Shown piece by piece: positions 1 to 8,161 of a stretch of DNA of 20,758 nucleotides (position 1 is its first letter; the number at the start of each line of letters is the position of its first letter). A model generated the notes under the pieces. The model worked only from the letters and a program-made list of their open reading frames with translations. It made no database searches and was not told the DNA's origin. The position numbers and the translations under genes are program-made. This stretch comes from DATLFI01 sp035524895 (GTDB lineage: Bacteria > Acidobacteriota > Thermoanaerobaculia > Multivoradales > Multivoraceae). Location of the stretch: contig DATLFI010000260.1 in assembly GCA_035524895.1 (NCBI GenBank), forward strand, positions 1-20,758, given 5' to 3'.

Positions 1-1
1 C

Positions 2-868
2 GCGTTCGTTCGCCTCTTTCCGATCGACACGCGGCTGGAGCTCGACATCGAGAACTTCGGAGCCTCGATCGCCTACAAGTTCGGCAGCTTCTCGCTCGGG
101 GTGAGCGCGAACTACTACCAGTTCGAGATCGCGGCGCTCACCAGCCGTTTCGACACCGCGCTGGTGGCTCCGTTCACCGAGCCCGGTCAGTTCTTCGGCC
201 CGCCGCTCTACTCTCCCGCCAACGTGATCGCGACCCAGGTGCAGAGCGGCAACGACGAGGATCTCGGCATCAACGTGGGGTTCCTCTGGGAGCTCAACCC
301 GAAGTTCATCCTCGGCGGTTCGTATCGTGATGGCGTGTCGTTCGACTACGACTACGTCGTCGCCTGCGGTCCGGCCGATCCAGTGAGCTGCAACTTCCCT
401 CCGCGGGTCGGCGAGCCTCGGTTCAACGTGCCGTCGGTCTGGGGCGTGGGCATCGCCATCCGGCCCACCGACCGGTTCACCATCGCCATCGACTACCACA
501 ACGTCGAGTACTCGGCGCTGACCGAGACCTTCGTGAATCTCGCGGAGCCGTCGAACGTCCCCGCGGACTTCGTGGTCGACGACGCCGACGAGATCCACCT
601 CGGTCTCGAGTACGTGTTCGCGAACTTGCGCAACCCGATCACGATCCGGGTCGGCGCCTGGGAAGACCCCGCGCATCAGATTCGCTACACCGGCAATGCG
701 CCGACGACGAGCCTCGTGCTGTGGTCGGGTTCGAACCTGGCCGAGGACGAGACGCACATCACCGGCGGGCTCGGCTTCACTCTCGGCGAGAATTTCGGCA
801 TCGACCTCGCCGCCGACTTCTCCGAGCGCGTCGACATCATGGCGATCTCGGCGTTCTTCCGATTCTGA
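2..868 (+). CDS. FadL/OMPP1-like outer-membrane transport protein, C-terminal part
   Basis: The reading frame is open from the left edge of the window, so the true start lies upstream and only about 288 C-terminal residues are visible. The sequence alternates short amphipathic strands with polar loops (for example GASIAYKFGSFSLGVSANYY and HLGLEYVFANL) and ends in the aromatic residue Phe (AFFRF), as expected of an outer-membrane beta-barrel folded by the BAM complex. The phrases on strand and loop patterning around 'RPTDRFTIAIDYHNVEYS' and 'NPITIRVGAWEDP' resemble OMPP1/FadL/TodX family proteins, which carry long-chain fatty acids or other hydrophobic compounds across the outer membrane. The substrate cannot be read from the sequence. 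Two cysteines lie close together in one predicted loop (ACGPADPVSC). The gene converges on the next one with only 12 bp between stop codons. A different porin family is possible; the barrel nature is surer than the family. Confidence 0.65.
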   Translation, partial: AFVRLFPIDTRLELDIENFGASIAYKFGSFSLGVSANYYQFEIAALTSRFDTALVAPFTEPGQFFGPPLYSPANVIATQVQSGNDEDLGINVGFLWELNPKFILGGSYRDGVSFDYDYVVACGPADPVSCNFPPRVGEPRFNVPSVWGVGIAIRPTDRFTIAIDYHNVEYSALTETFVNLAEPSNVPADFVVDDADEIHLGLEYVFANLRNPITIRVGAWEDPAHQIRYTGNAPTTSLVLWSGSNLAEDETHITGGLGFTLGENFGIDLAADFSERVDIMAISAFFRF

Positions 869-880
869 GCTCGACTCCCT

Positions 881-2533
881 TTACTCGCCGCCGCCGTTGC
901 GGAATAGCGCGAGGAACGGTGGCGGGAAGTACCGGTCGCTCGGCTGCAGGTCCGGAGCGGCGGAGCGCGCGAGGCGGATCGAGTCGAGCGCGTCGCGTCG
1001 CTGCGACTCGTCTCCTTCCAGCGAGTAGACCGCGAAGCTGGCCGCCGCTCGGAACAGGTGCGCCTGGGCCTGCACGCGCGGATCGGCGAAGGGCGGGCTG
1101 GTGATGTCTGCTAGCAGATCGAGCGTGCGCGGGTAGTCGCCGCGGAAGTAGGCGTCCACCGCATCGACCAAGGCTGGAGGGGGGGTCAGCTCTCGGCCGG
1201 CCGGGACGCTCGGCGTTTCCCGCGGCGTCGTGCGGTCCAAGGGAACGCTGCCGGCGGCGACGGCGCGCAGGTCGTCGGCGAGGTCCTGGAAGCCACGGTC
1301 TGCCGCGGCAGCGAGGTCGACGGCAGCGCGGAGCGCGACCGGGTCGCGCGAGGAACCACTCAGAGCGCTCCGCGAGGTGTCGAGCTCGGCGGCGAGCTGT
1401 TGCTCGCGCCGCCCCAGGTCGGGCGTTCGAGCCCAGGCGCCGCGCGCGTCCGGTCGTTCGCGCGCCGTGAGGAGACTCTGTCGAGACTGCTCGGCGGCGA
1501 GGATCGAGGTTTCGAGACGGCCGGCCAAGGCACCGGCCTCCTGGCTGGCGCGCTGGTCGCGCGCGACCTTGGCCCGCAGGTCCGTGGCCATTCGGCCGTA
1601 GGCGCCCGAGGCGCGTTCTGCGAGGCTGACCGCGCGCTCGTAGTCGGCCGCACCCGCCCCCGACTTGCCCGCGAGCGCTTCGGCTTGATCGAGCTGCTCG
1701 CCTGCCTCGCGATCGCCGCTCGCCATGGTCTGATCCCTGCGCCAGACGGACTCCGCGGCGGGTTGCCGGCGAAGGCCCGCGAGGTCATCGCGGGCGGCTC
1801 GCGCCTTGGCGATCGCGGTCTGCGCCTCCTGCTGGGCCCCCCGCAGCGCCGTCACGGCCCCAGAATCGCGCCGTGCGGCGGCGTCGCGACGCAGGGCCAC
1901 GAAGGACTGCTCGGCCTTTTGCGCCAGGTCCACGGCCTGGCGAAGGCTCGGCAGGTGTGATGCTTGGATCGCCCCGACCGCGCCCTCGTTGGCCGCCTGG
2001 AGCTGCGCCATCGCAAGCTGCCGGCGCTGCTCGAGGTCGGACTGGGCGCTGAGGACGGCGGCGAGCTCCGCGTCGGCGGCAAGGTCCGTCGCCGCGCGCT
2101 GGGCCGCCGCGAGGGCCTTCTCGGCGGCTCCGGTCGCCGTGGCCATTAGCTTGTTGAGGCAGCGGGCGCGCTCCTCGAGCATCGGCCTGTACTTGTCGGG
2201 CTCGCGGTCCGGCGCCACGCGTTGGACGTCGGCCTGGTCGAAGTAGGGCAAGGCCTCCTCGCAGCGCTCGAGCTTTGCCAGCGCCATGCCGAGGTAGGCG
2301 TTGGGGATGTAGCTGATGAAGCGATTGCTGAAGATCGAGACCTTGGCCCGGTCGTCCGATGGGCGTTCTGCAATGGCCGCACCCATGTGCTTGACTACTT
2401 CTTCCCAACGCCCTTGGTCCGAGGCCTTCACGCCTTCGCGGAAGCTGACTTTCCAGTCGCCGAACGCCGGTGCGGCCAGCAGCAGCGCGGTCGCCGCGGC
2501 ACCGACACTCCGGAGGGCTCGCGTGTTGCTCAC
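881..2533 (-). CDS. Exported TPR-like protein with three ~100-residue helical repeats, coupled to the kinase
   Basis: A 550-residue protein starting at a GTG whose last two bases are shared with the kinase stop (GTGA overlap). I chose this start because it gives a clean signal peptide (hydrophobic stretch ending in LLLAAPAFG, cleavage near residue 25). Residues about 30-130 look like TPR helices (RWEEVVKHMGAAIAERP, AYLGMALAKLERCEEALPYF). Residues about 131-429 are Ala/Arg/Gln-rich helix built of three copies of a repeat of roughly 100 residues, each with a core of the form AVxLAxxA(x3)[FY]. Residues about 450-550 form another TPR-like segment (AYFRGDYPRTLDLLADI), ending in a Pro-Phe-rich tail. 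The expected location is the periplasm, where it could act as partner or sensor for the PEGA domain of the kinase. I do not recognise a named family for the repeat. The partner role is inference from the gene overlap. Confidence 0.85.
   Translation of the reverse strand: MSNTRALRSVGAAATALLLAAPAFGDWKVSFREGVKASDQGRWEEVVKHMGAAIAERPSDDRAKVSIFSNRFISYIPNAYLGMALAKLERCEEALPYFDQADVQRVAPDREPDKYRPMLEERARCLNKLMATATGAAEKALAAAQRAATDLAADAELAAVLSAQSDLEQRRQLAMAQLQAANEGAVGAIQASHLPSLRQAVDLAQKAEQSFVALRRDAAARRDSGAVTALRGAQQEAQTAIAKARAARDDLAGLRRQPAAESVWRRDQTMASGDREAGEQLDQAEALAGKSGAGAADYERAVSLAERASGAYGRMATDLRAKVARDQRASQEAGALAGRLETSILAAEQSRQSLLTARERPDARGAWARTPDLGRREQQLAAELDTSRSALSGSSRDPVALRAAVDLAAAADRGFQDLADDLRAVAAGSVPLDRTTPRETPSVPAGRELTPPPALVDAVDAYFRGDYPRTLDLLADITSPPFADPRVQAQAHLFRAAASFAVYSLEGDESQRRDALDSIRLARSAAPDLQPSDRYFPPPFLALFRNGGGE
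1247..2143 (-). repeat. Three tandem ~100-residue protein repeats inside the exported TPR-like protein
   Basis: Residues about 131-230, 231-333 and 334-429 of the 550-residue protein align with each other. The core positions are AVDLAQKAEQSFVALRRD (from 200), AVSLAERASGAYGRMATDLR (from 301) and AVDLAAAADRGFQDLADDLR (from 404), so the period is about 101-103 residues. Copies 2 and 3 also share a Trp (264 and 367) and a QLD/ELD-containing helix some 15-20 residues after it. The first copy lacks the Trp and is the most diverged. The copies differ widely in DNA, so this is an old duplication. Confidence 0.75.
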
Positions 2534-4437
2534 CAGCCTAGATCCCGGAAGTAGGCAGCGGAGTCGGCGGCGTCGAGAACTACGGTCTGGCGATCGGTTT
2601 CGCCGCCGATCGCGAGCGTCACGGTTTGCTCTTCTGCCACCGCGGGGTGCCGTAGCGTCACCTGGTACTCGCCGTGAGGCAACTGCAGGCGGAGCGGCGT
2701 GAATGGGATCGACGGCAGCGGTTGCGACACTCCGTCGGCGTCGACGATCCCTGTGACCTCGGCCCATGGAGTCGCGCTCAACAGGAAGGTGCCGGCCGCG
2801 ACGCCCGTCGTCGGGTCGCCGCCGAGCCAGCGCACCACGGCCACTCCCGCAAGGATCAAGGCCAGCAGAGCTGCGGCGGCCAACGCCATCGGCTTCCAGC
2901 GTATCGAGCGCGATGCCGCACCCGCGCCGGACAGGGGCACCGCGACCGAAGACGGCGTCCGTTGGTGCGTGGGGACTGCGGTGGCTGTCGCTGCTTCTCT
3001 CTCCGCCGCTGGTCGCAAGTCGGTCAGCGAGACCGTCGAGCCATGGGGCGCCGGCCGGAACGCCGTCTTCGCCTCGCCGGCGCGGCCGGCCTCGAGCAAC
3101 TTCAGCACGCTCGAGACTTCGGGGTTGTCGGGGTCGAGCTCCTGCGCGCGCTGGACCGCCGCGGCAGCCTCCTCGAGCTGACCCCGTGCCATCAGCTCGC
3201 GGCCCTCTCGGATCCTCTGCTGCACGCGGATCTGGCGGCCGAGCGCGATCAGCGAAGGGCCGTCGCCGAGCTGTCCGCAAGCGTTTGCGTGGGCAGCCTC
3301 CGCTTGCTCCAGGGCGCCGGCAGCCAGCCACTCTCGGATCTCGGTAACCGCGATGGTCATGTGCGCGCTGTCCTCGAGCGGCTGGGAGGCCGTTTGAAGC
3401 TGGCGCAGTCGATCGTGGAGGGTGCGGAAGGGTAGCGCGTTGCCGAAGCTCTCTTGTGCGTCGATCAGGGCGCGCGCGGCACGCTTGAGATCGCCGCTCT
3501 CGAGCATCCCCTCGATCTGATTTCGCGCGGCGGTCATGGCCTGCTGTCGAGGCAGCTCCGTGGAGGACGGCAGCGGCGGGGGAGCTCCGGCTCCGGTGAC
3601 GCTGAAGTCGAGCCCGTTCGCCCGGACCTGCTCGATGACCCGCTGCAAAGACACGACAACGTCGCGGAAGTTCTGGATGCGCTCGACCGGATTCTTCGCG
3701 ACGCATTGCTGGATCAGCAGGTCGAGCTCGGGAGGGCAGTCGGACCAGAGTTCGGTCAGGCTCGGGGGCTTCTGGTTGAGGATCTGGAAGAAGAGCGCCG
3801 AGATGTTGTCGGCACCGAACATTCGCTTGTACGTGAGCAGCTCGTACGCGAGCACGCCGTACGAGTACACGTCGGAACGCTGGTCGACGACGTCGCCGCG
3901 GAGCTGCTCCGGCGAGAGATAGGCGGGCGTGCCGAGCGTGGTCCCGGTCTGGGTGAGCTGGGTCTCGGTCTTCGCCAGCTTGGCGATGCCGAAGTCCATG
4001 ATCTTGACGCGGTCGTCGTCGAGGATGCGCAGGTTGCTGGGCTTGATATCGCGATGGGTGATGCCGTGCTCGTGCGCGAAGCCGAGGCCCTGAGCCGTCT
4101 GCAGGAGATAGTCGAGCTTGGTGGTCAGTGGGATCGACTCGCGGCGACCGATCTTCTCGTCCAGGTCCTCGCCCGAGAGGAACTCCTGGACCAGGTACGG
4201 CGTCTCGCCCTCGTACCCGAAGTCGTAGATGATCGTGATGTTCGGGTGCTCGATGCCCCCGCCGATCTCGGCCTCGCGGAGGAAGCGGCGACGCGTTTCC
4301 TCGTGGGAGGAGCTGCAGGTCTTGATGGCGACCTGGCGCTTGATGAACGGGTCGCGGCCTTGGTAGACGACGCCGAAGCCACCCTCGCCTATGCGGCGCA
4401 GGATCTCGTACTTGCCGGCTTTCTCGAGCTCCGCCAC
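2530..4437 (-). CDS. Membrane-anchored Hanks-type Ser/Thr protein kinase with TPR-like region and periplasmic PEGA-like domain
   Basis: A 635-residue kinase. The catalytic domain (about 10-275) is complete: glycine loop GEGGFG (17-22), Lys39 in VAIK, Glu55, HRD (128-130) with KPSN, DFG (148-150), a Thr-rich activation loop (157-170) that is probably autophosphorylated, and SPE (175-177). Residues about 280-460 are helical with a TPR-like unit (GQLEEAAAAVQRAQELDPDN). A single membrane span lies at about 516-538, followed by a beta-rich C-terminal domain (about 549-626, with a PHGEYQVTLRHP segment) of the PEGA type. This puts the kinase inside the cell and the PEGA-like domain in the periplasm. 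The start is a GTG; an in-frame TGA lies two codons upstream, so no longer start is possible, and the ribosome site is weak. The gene follows the M28 peptidase by 69 nt and overlaps the next gene by 4 bp. The signal and substrates are unknown. Confidence 0.95.
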   Translation of the reverse strand: MAELEKAGKYEILRRIGEGGFGVVYQGRDPFIKRQVAIKTCSSSHEETRRRFLREAEIGGGIEHPNITIIYDFGYEGETPYLVQEFLSGEDLDEKIGRRESIPLTTKLDYLLQTAQGLGFAHEHGITHRDIKPSNLRILDDDRVKIMDFGIAKLAKTETQLTQTGTTLGTPAYLSPEQLRGDVVDQRSDVYSYGVLAYELLTYKRMFGADNISALFFQILNQKPPSLTELWSDCPPELDLLIQQCVAKNPVERIQNFRDVVVSLQRVIEQVRANGLDFSVTGAGAPPPLPSSTELPRQQAMTAARNQIEGMLESGDLKRAARALIDAQESFGNALPFRTLHDRLRQLQTASQPLEDSAHMTIAVTEIREWLAAGALEQAEAAHANACGQLGDGPSLIALGRQIRVQQRIREGRELMARGQLEEAAAAVQRAQELDPDNPEVSSVLKLLEAGRAGEAKTAFRPAPHGSTVSLTDLRPAAEREAATATAVPTHQRTPSSVAVPLSGAGAASRSIRWKPMALAAAALLALILAGVAVVRWLGGDPTTGVAAGTFLLSATPWAEVTGIVDADGVSQPLPSIPFTPLRLQLPHGEYQVTLRHPAVAEEQTVTLAIGGETDRQTVVLDAADSAAYFRDLGW

Positions 4438-4506
4438 CTCTCAGCCCCGTCAGAGCCAAGCCCGGCCGGAATGGAGCCGGGACAGGTCGGCCAGCTTATC
4501 AGCGAG

Positions 4507-6387
4507 TCATCTGCGAGCGCGCGGAGTCAGAGTGATCGTCAGCCGCTGCCCGTCCCGCAGGTACACGACCTCGACCGGCTGGTCCACCTTCACCGAGTCG
4601 AGGGCGAAGGTGTAGTCGTAGATGTTCTTGATCTCGTGGTCGCCGAAGCGCACGATGACGTCGCCGGCGCGCAGGCCCGCGGCCTCGGCGGGTCCGCCCC
4701 CGATCACGCCGCCCAGGAGTAGGCCCTCGACCTCGGTGCTGTAGTCGGGGATGGTCCCTGTGAACGCCCGCACCGAGTCGCGATCGCCGGTGCGGCTGGC
4801 TGCTTGCTCGACGCGGACGTATTCGGGGGCCGAGTCGGCGTTGGCGAGCCGCAGCGTCAGCGTCTCGGTGAAGTCCGTTATGCGGGCGAGGTCTGAAACA
4901 TTGACCCGCTCTGAGCGGTCGGTGGGGCGGTGGTAGTCCTCGTGGGCGCCGGTGAACAGGTTCAGAGTCGGGACCTCGGCGCCGTAGAACGCAGCGCTGT
5001 CGGTGGGCAGGTAGGGATCGGCCTGCACTGCAAGGTCGAAGCCCGCCAGCACGTTGGCCTGTTCGAGCAGCCGTGCCCACGCCGGGCTCGACCCCGCCCC
5101 CTGCGCGGTCAGACGGTTCTCGCGCATGCGCCCGACCATGTCGAGGTTCAGGTAGGCGGCGATCTCTCCAGGAGGAATGCCGCCGTTCTGGAGGAAAGCG
5201 TTCGAGCCCAGCAGCCCCAGCTCCTCGCCAGACCAGAACGCCAGCACGATGTGCCTATCGAAGCGGGCGCCTCCGAGCGCTCGGCCCACCTCGAGCACAG
5301 CGGCCACACCTGAGGCGTTGTCGTCGGCGCCGTGGTGGATGCCACCGACCTCCTCGACGCGGGCCAGCGAGTTGCCGCCGCGGCCGCGCCCGAGATGGTC
5401 GTAGTGGCCGCCGACCACGACGTAGGGCTTGTTCGCCGTCGAGCCTGCGCCGCGCAGCATGCCCACGACGTTGATGCCCTCGCGGCGCTCGCGCTCGAGC
5501 CGAACGTCGACTCTCGCCTGCAGCCCCGTCAGAGCGAAGCCGGCGATGTGGGGGTTGCCGCTGTCGAGCTCACGCTGGACCGACTCGAGATCGCGCTCGC
5601 CCGGCAGCGCGGCGAACATGGCTCTGGCAACCTCTCCCCCGATGCTTGCCGCGACGATGCCCGAGCCCGCTGCGGCGGTATCGAATGTCATCGGCACGGT
5701 TTCCCCGGCACCCGCCGAGCGCGGTCCAGTCACCACCAGGAGCGCGCGCGCGCCGTGGCGGCGTGCCAGCATCGCCTTGTAGCGCAGCCCGGAGTAGCGC
5801 GCTAGCGTCGCTCGAGCCTCCCCAGTGGCGTCCTCGGGCGAGTAGCGCAAGACCAGCACGATCTTGTCTCGCACGTCGAGGCCGGCATAGCTGTCGTAGC
5901 CGAAGTCGTTGCCGTCGGGCACCTCGAGGCCGTAGCCCGCGAACACGACGTCACCCTCAGCCACGCCGGGCTCGGAGAAGGCCAGGGCGAGGACGTCCTG
6001 CGCGCTCGTGAAGTCGCGCCGTTGGTCGCCGCTCGTGAGTCCGAGCCCCGAGCCAGTGTCGCGCGATCCGGCGGTGAACTCGAACGGCTGCTCGAAGGAC
6101 TCGTACCCGGGAAGCGGTGAGGCGCCGACCTCCCGCAGCATCGCGGACAGGTAAGCAGCCGCGGCGCGCTCGCCGTCGGTTCCGGTGAGCCGCCCCTCGA
6201 GCTGCTCGGAGGCGAGATGCTCGATGTGGGCGCGCAGAGCGGCTTCAGGATGCGGATCGGCGTTCGAGGGGCGCGCCGCCTGAGCGTCGATCGGCGCGGC
6301 GAAGGCCGCCAGGCACAGGGTGACCAGCGCGGGCAGGGAGCCAGCGCGGATCCAGGGACGCAGTCTCGATAGGTCAGGACGATTCAC
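4507..6387 (-). CDS. Secreted M28 family metallopeptidase with PA-like insert and C-terminal PDZ domain
   Basis: A 626-residue exported zinc aminopeptidase. The GTG start overlaps the stop of the upstream gene (GTGA) and gives a signal peptide (hydrophobic 18-31, cleavage near AQA at 35-37). A protease-associated-like region spans about 125-290. The M28 residues are all present: His328 and Asp330 in GGHYDH, Asp355 in GADDNASG, Glu388-Glu389 in SGEELG, Asp416 in LNLDMVGR, and His486 in HEDYHRPTD. A PDZ domain occupies about 541-626 (GPAEAAGLRAGDVIVRFGDHEI). The family removes N-terminal residues from peptides using two zinc ions, and the PDZ domain probably binds peptides or partners in the periplasm. 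It is translationally coupled to the beta-propeller gene upstream, so the two products may work together. The reading frame stays open well upstream of the GTG, but that part is out of frame with the propeller gene and is not coding. Confidence 0.95.
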   Translation of the reverse strand: MNRPDLSRLRPWIRAGSLPALVTLCLAAFAAPIDAQAARPSNADPHPEAALRAHIEHLASEQLEGRLTGTDGERAAAAYLSAMLREVGASPLPGYESFEQPFEFTAGSRDTGSGLGLTSGDQRRDFTSAQDVLALAFSEPGVAEGDVVFAGYGLEVPDGNDFGYDSYAGLDVRDKIVLVLRYSPEDATGEARATLARYSGLRYKAMLARRHGARALLVVTGPRSAGAGETVPMTFDTAAAGSGIVAASIGGEVARAMFAALPGERDLESVQRELDSGNPHIAGFALTGLQARVDVRLERERREGINVVGMLRGAGSTANKPYVVVGGHYDHLGRGRGGNSLARVEEVGGIHHGADDNASGVAAVLEVGRALGGARFDRHIVLAFWSGEELGLLGSNAFLQNGGIPPGEIAAYLNLDMVGRMRENRLTAQGAGSSPAWARLLEQANVLAGFDLAVQADPYLPTDSAAFYGAEVPTLNLFTGAHEDYHRPTDRSERVNVSDLARITDFTETLTLRLANADSAPEYVRVEQAASRTGDRDSVRAFTGTIPDYSTEVEGLLLGGVIGGGPAEAAGLRAGDVIVRFGDHEIKNIYDYTFALDSVKVDQPVEVVYLRDGQRLTITLTPRARR

Positions 6388-7520
6388 GGTGCGCTCCCGG
6401 GATGATGCAGGCGCGGAGGCGCTGCGGCCAGTGCCCGCTGCGCCGCCTGGTGGTTCCAGTCCGCGATGTAGAGCTGCGCGCCCTGCCCGCCGTGGCGGCT
6501 CGAGGTCCACACGAGACGCCGCCCGTCGGGGCTGGGCACCGGCAGGCCGTCGAAGCCGTCGCTGAAGGTGACGCGCACCGGCTCCTTGCGCCCCTCGATG
6601 TCGACCAGGAAGACCTCGAAGTTGGAGAAACCCAACTTGTTCGATGCGAACAGCAGGTACTCGAGCGAGGGGTGCACGTACGGTGCCCAGCTCATGGCGC
6701 CGAAGTCGGTGAGCTGCCGCTGGTCGCTGCCGTCGGGCTTCATCGACCAGACGTCGGCGATCAGGCCGTCCTCGCTGAAGCGTCGCCAAACGATCCGCGA
6801 GCCATCGGGGTAGTAGAAGGGGCCGCCGTCGTAGCCGGCCGCATGGGTGAGACGCTCGACCCCCGAACCGTCGGCGCGCATCCGATAGATCTCTGCGAAA
6901 TAGGCCGGGTCGATGTCGAGTTGGCGGCGTTCGCCTTCGTCTAGCTCGCGCTCCCAGGCCTGTCGGTTCGAGGCGAACACGATCCACTCGCCGTCGGGCG
7001 AGTAGCTCGCCTCGGCGTCGTAGCCGCGCGCCGTGGTCAACCGCTGCTCGACCCCGGTCTCCGGATCCACCACGTAGAGCTCGAACTCGGGGTCGTAGTC
7101 CCAGGCATACCTGCGCTCCCGGCCGGAGGCGCGCTCCTCCAGCTCGGCGCGCTGGAGCTTCGCCGAGGCCGGGTCGTGGTGCGTCGACGCGAAGAGCACC
7201 TGTTCGTGCCCCGGCCGCAGGAAGGCGCACGTGGTCTTGCCGACTCCGTTCGAGACGCGCCGGCTCTCGCCGGTGGTGAGATCGAGCAGGTAGATCTGGT
7301 AGAAGGGATTGCCCGCCTCGCGCTCCGACTGGAAGACCAGTCGGCTGCCGTCGCTGGAGAAGTAGCCCTCGCCGGAGCGCCGCCCCTCGAACACCAGCCG
7401 GCGCACCCGCGACAGGAGCTCGGCTTCGGACGCGGCTGTGTCCTCGGCTGGCGCCGGCGGCGAGGCAACAGAGATCAGCAGTGCGGCGAGCGCGGACCGC
7501 GCGGCGTTGGCTTTTCGCAT
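6384..7520 (-). CDS. Exported TolB/PD40-type beta-propeller protein
   Basis: A 378-residue protein with an ATG start and a signal peptide (residues about 1-25, ending ASPPAPAED). It holds at least six repeats of the PD40/TolB-propeller kind, each with a core like SxDGxxLVF or SPDGEWIVFASNR: GYFSSDGSRLVFQSER, ASYSPDGEWIVFASNR, PFYYPDGSRIVWRRF, YVHPSLEYLLFASNK, PVPSPDGRRLVWTSSR. Linking strands have the form IYxMRADGSGVERLT. Such propellers bind proteins or peptides in the periplasm. PD40 propellers are often found beside or fused to peptidases. Here the stop overlaps the M28 peptidase start by 4 bp, which suggests a substrate-capturing or scaffold role for that enzyme; this role is inference. 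No convincing Shine-Dalgarno lies before the ATG; instead a short hairpin (7536-7551) sits 16 nt upstream. Confidence 0.9.
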   Translation of the reverse strand: MRKANAARSALAALLISVASPPAPAEDTAASEAELLSRVRRLVFEGRRSGEGYFSSDGSRLVFQSEREAGNPFYQIYLLDLTTGESRRVSNGVGKTTCAFLRPGHEQVLFASTHHDPASAKLQRAELEERASGRERRYAWDYDPEFELYVVDPETGVEQRLTTARGYDAEASYSPDGEWIVFASNRQAWERELDEGERRQLDIDPAYFAEIYRMRADGSGVERLTHAAGYDGGPFYYPDGSRIVWRRFSEDGLIADVWSMKPDGSDQRQLTDFGAMSWAPYVHPSLEYLLFASNKLGFSNFEVFLVDIEGRKEPVRVTFSDGFDGLPVPSPDGRRLVWTSSRHGGQGAQLYIADWNHQAAQRALAAAPPRLHHPGSAP

Positions 7521-7568
7521 GCGCCGGGAGCTTAGCGCCTTAACGAAGGCGGCAAGTAGGACGCAACC

Positions 7569-7937
7569 TCAGTACGGCATCTCATCGTCGTCCAAGCCGA
7601 AGTGGTGCCCCAGCTCGTGCACCAGGGTGTCGTAGATTTCGTCCTCGAGGTCCGCGACCGACTCGCAGAGGCGCTGCAGGGGGCCGCGGTACAGCACGAC
7701 GCGGTCCGGCAGCGCGGAGTAGTCGACGCCGCGCTCGTCGTGCGGTACGCCGTGGTAGAGGCCGAGCAACTCGTCCTCCTCTCCCTCCGACATGCCGACG
7801 CTCTCGAGATCCTCCGGGCTCGGCTCCTCCTCGACCACCACGAAGACATTGTCGAGCAGCGAGGCGAAGCGAGGCGGCAAGTCCTCGATGGCGCGCGCGA
7901 CGGCGCCCTCGAACTCGCGTCGGGCGATGCGAATCAC
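7569..7937 (-). CDS. Small HExxH metallopeptidase family protein (Zincin_1 type)
   Basis: A 122-residue cytoplasmic-looking protein of the short zincin family (Zincin_1, formerly DUF1025). The zinc motif is near the C-terminus: HELGH at 107-111, followed by G114 and a run of Asp, giving HExxHxxGxxD. Family features before it include a LLDNVFVVVEEEP stretch and a LYHGVP loop. The frame stays open to a TTG at 8024, but the GTG at 7937 is preferred: it has an AGGAG seven bases upstream, and MIRIARREFEG is a typical family beginning, whereas the 29 extra residues would be Pro/Lys-rich and unlike the family. The biochemical role of this family is poorly known. The gene is first in the minus-strand cluster, 48 nt before the propeller gene; a shared transcript is likely but not certain. 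Confidence 0.9.
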   Translation of the reverse strand: MIRIARREFEGAVARAIEDLPPRFASLLDNVFVVVEEEPSPEDLESVGMSEGEEDELLGLYHGVPHDERGVDYSALPDRVVLYRGPLQRLCESVADLEDEIYDTLVHELGHHFGLDDDEMPY

Positions 7938-7948
7938 GATGGGTCTCC
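7938..7948 (-). promoter_or_regulatory. Ribosome binding site fixing the GTG start of the small metallopeptidase
   Basis: On the minus strand AGGAG is followed by seven bases and then the GTG at 7937. It decides the start against the TTG 87 bases upstream, which lies within a pyrimidine- and proline-codon-rich stretch. Confidence 0.7.
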
Positions 7949-8161
7949 TGAGCTGGGGCTCTCTGGGATTGGGAGGAGGATAATCGAGAGTGACCTGCCT
8001 CGAATCCTTGGGCTTTTTCCCCAATCCGTATTAGGTTATGCGCCGTCCGGGCTCCGATGGCTCCTCCCGTCGCTCGGCGCCTGCGGTCCGCCCCAGTGTG
8101 GGAGCAAGTGCACGCGTCGCGAAGCCGGAGCGCTGTCGCGGCGGCCCGGCCGCGAACGGCT

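Noticed and set aside
2534..4459. Upstream part of a 1192-residue minus-strand frame ending at 881
   Set aside because: It is a shadow of the kinase gene in another frame: Arg/Pro/His-rich, no domains, while the kinase frame carries all catalytic motifs. Only the part from the GTG at 2533 is coding.
4438..4506. Independent promoter for the kinase gene in the 69-nt gap
   Set aside because: No -35/-10 pair of reasonable quality is visible; co-transcription with the peptidase gene is the simpler reading.
6388..7230. Long upstream extension of the M28 peptidase frame
   Set aside because: It overlaps the propeller gene out of frame and is Arg/Gly-rich; the GTG at 6387 followed by a signal peptide explains the start.
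7938..8024. TTG start giving a 29-residue longer small metallopeptidase
   Set aside because: No ribosome site there and unlike the family's beginning; the GTG at 7937 has AGGAG at ideal spacing.
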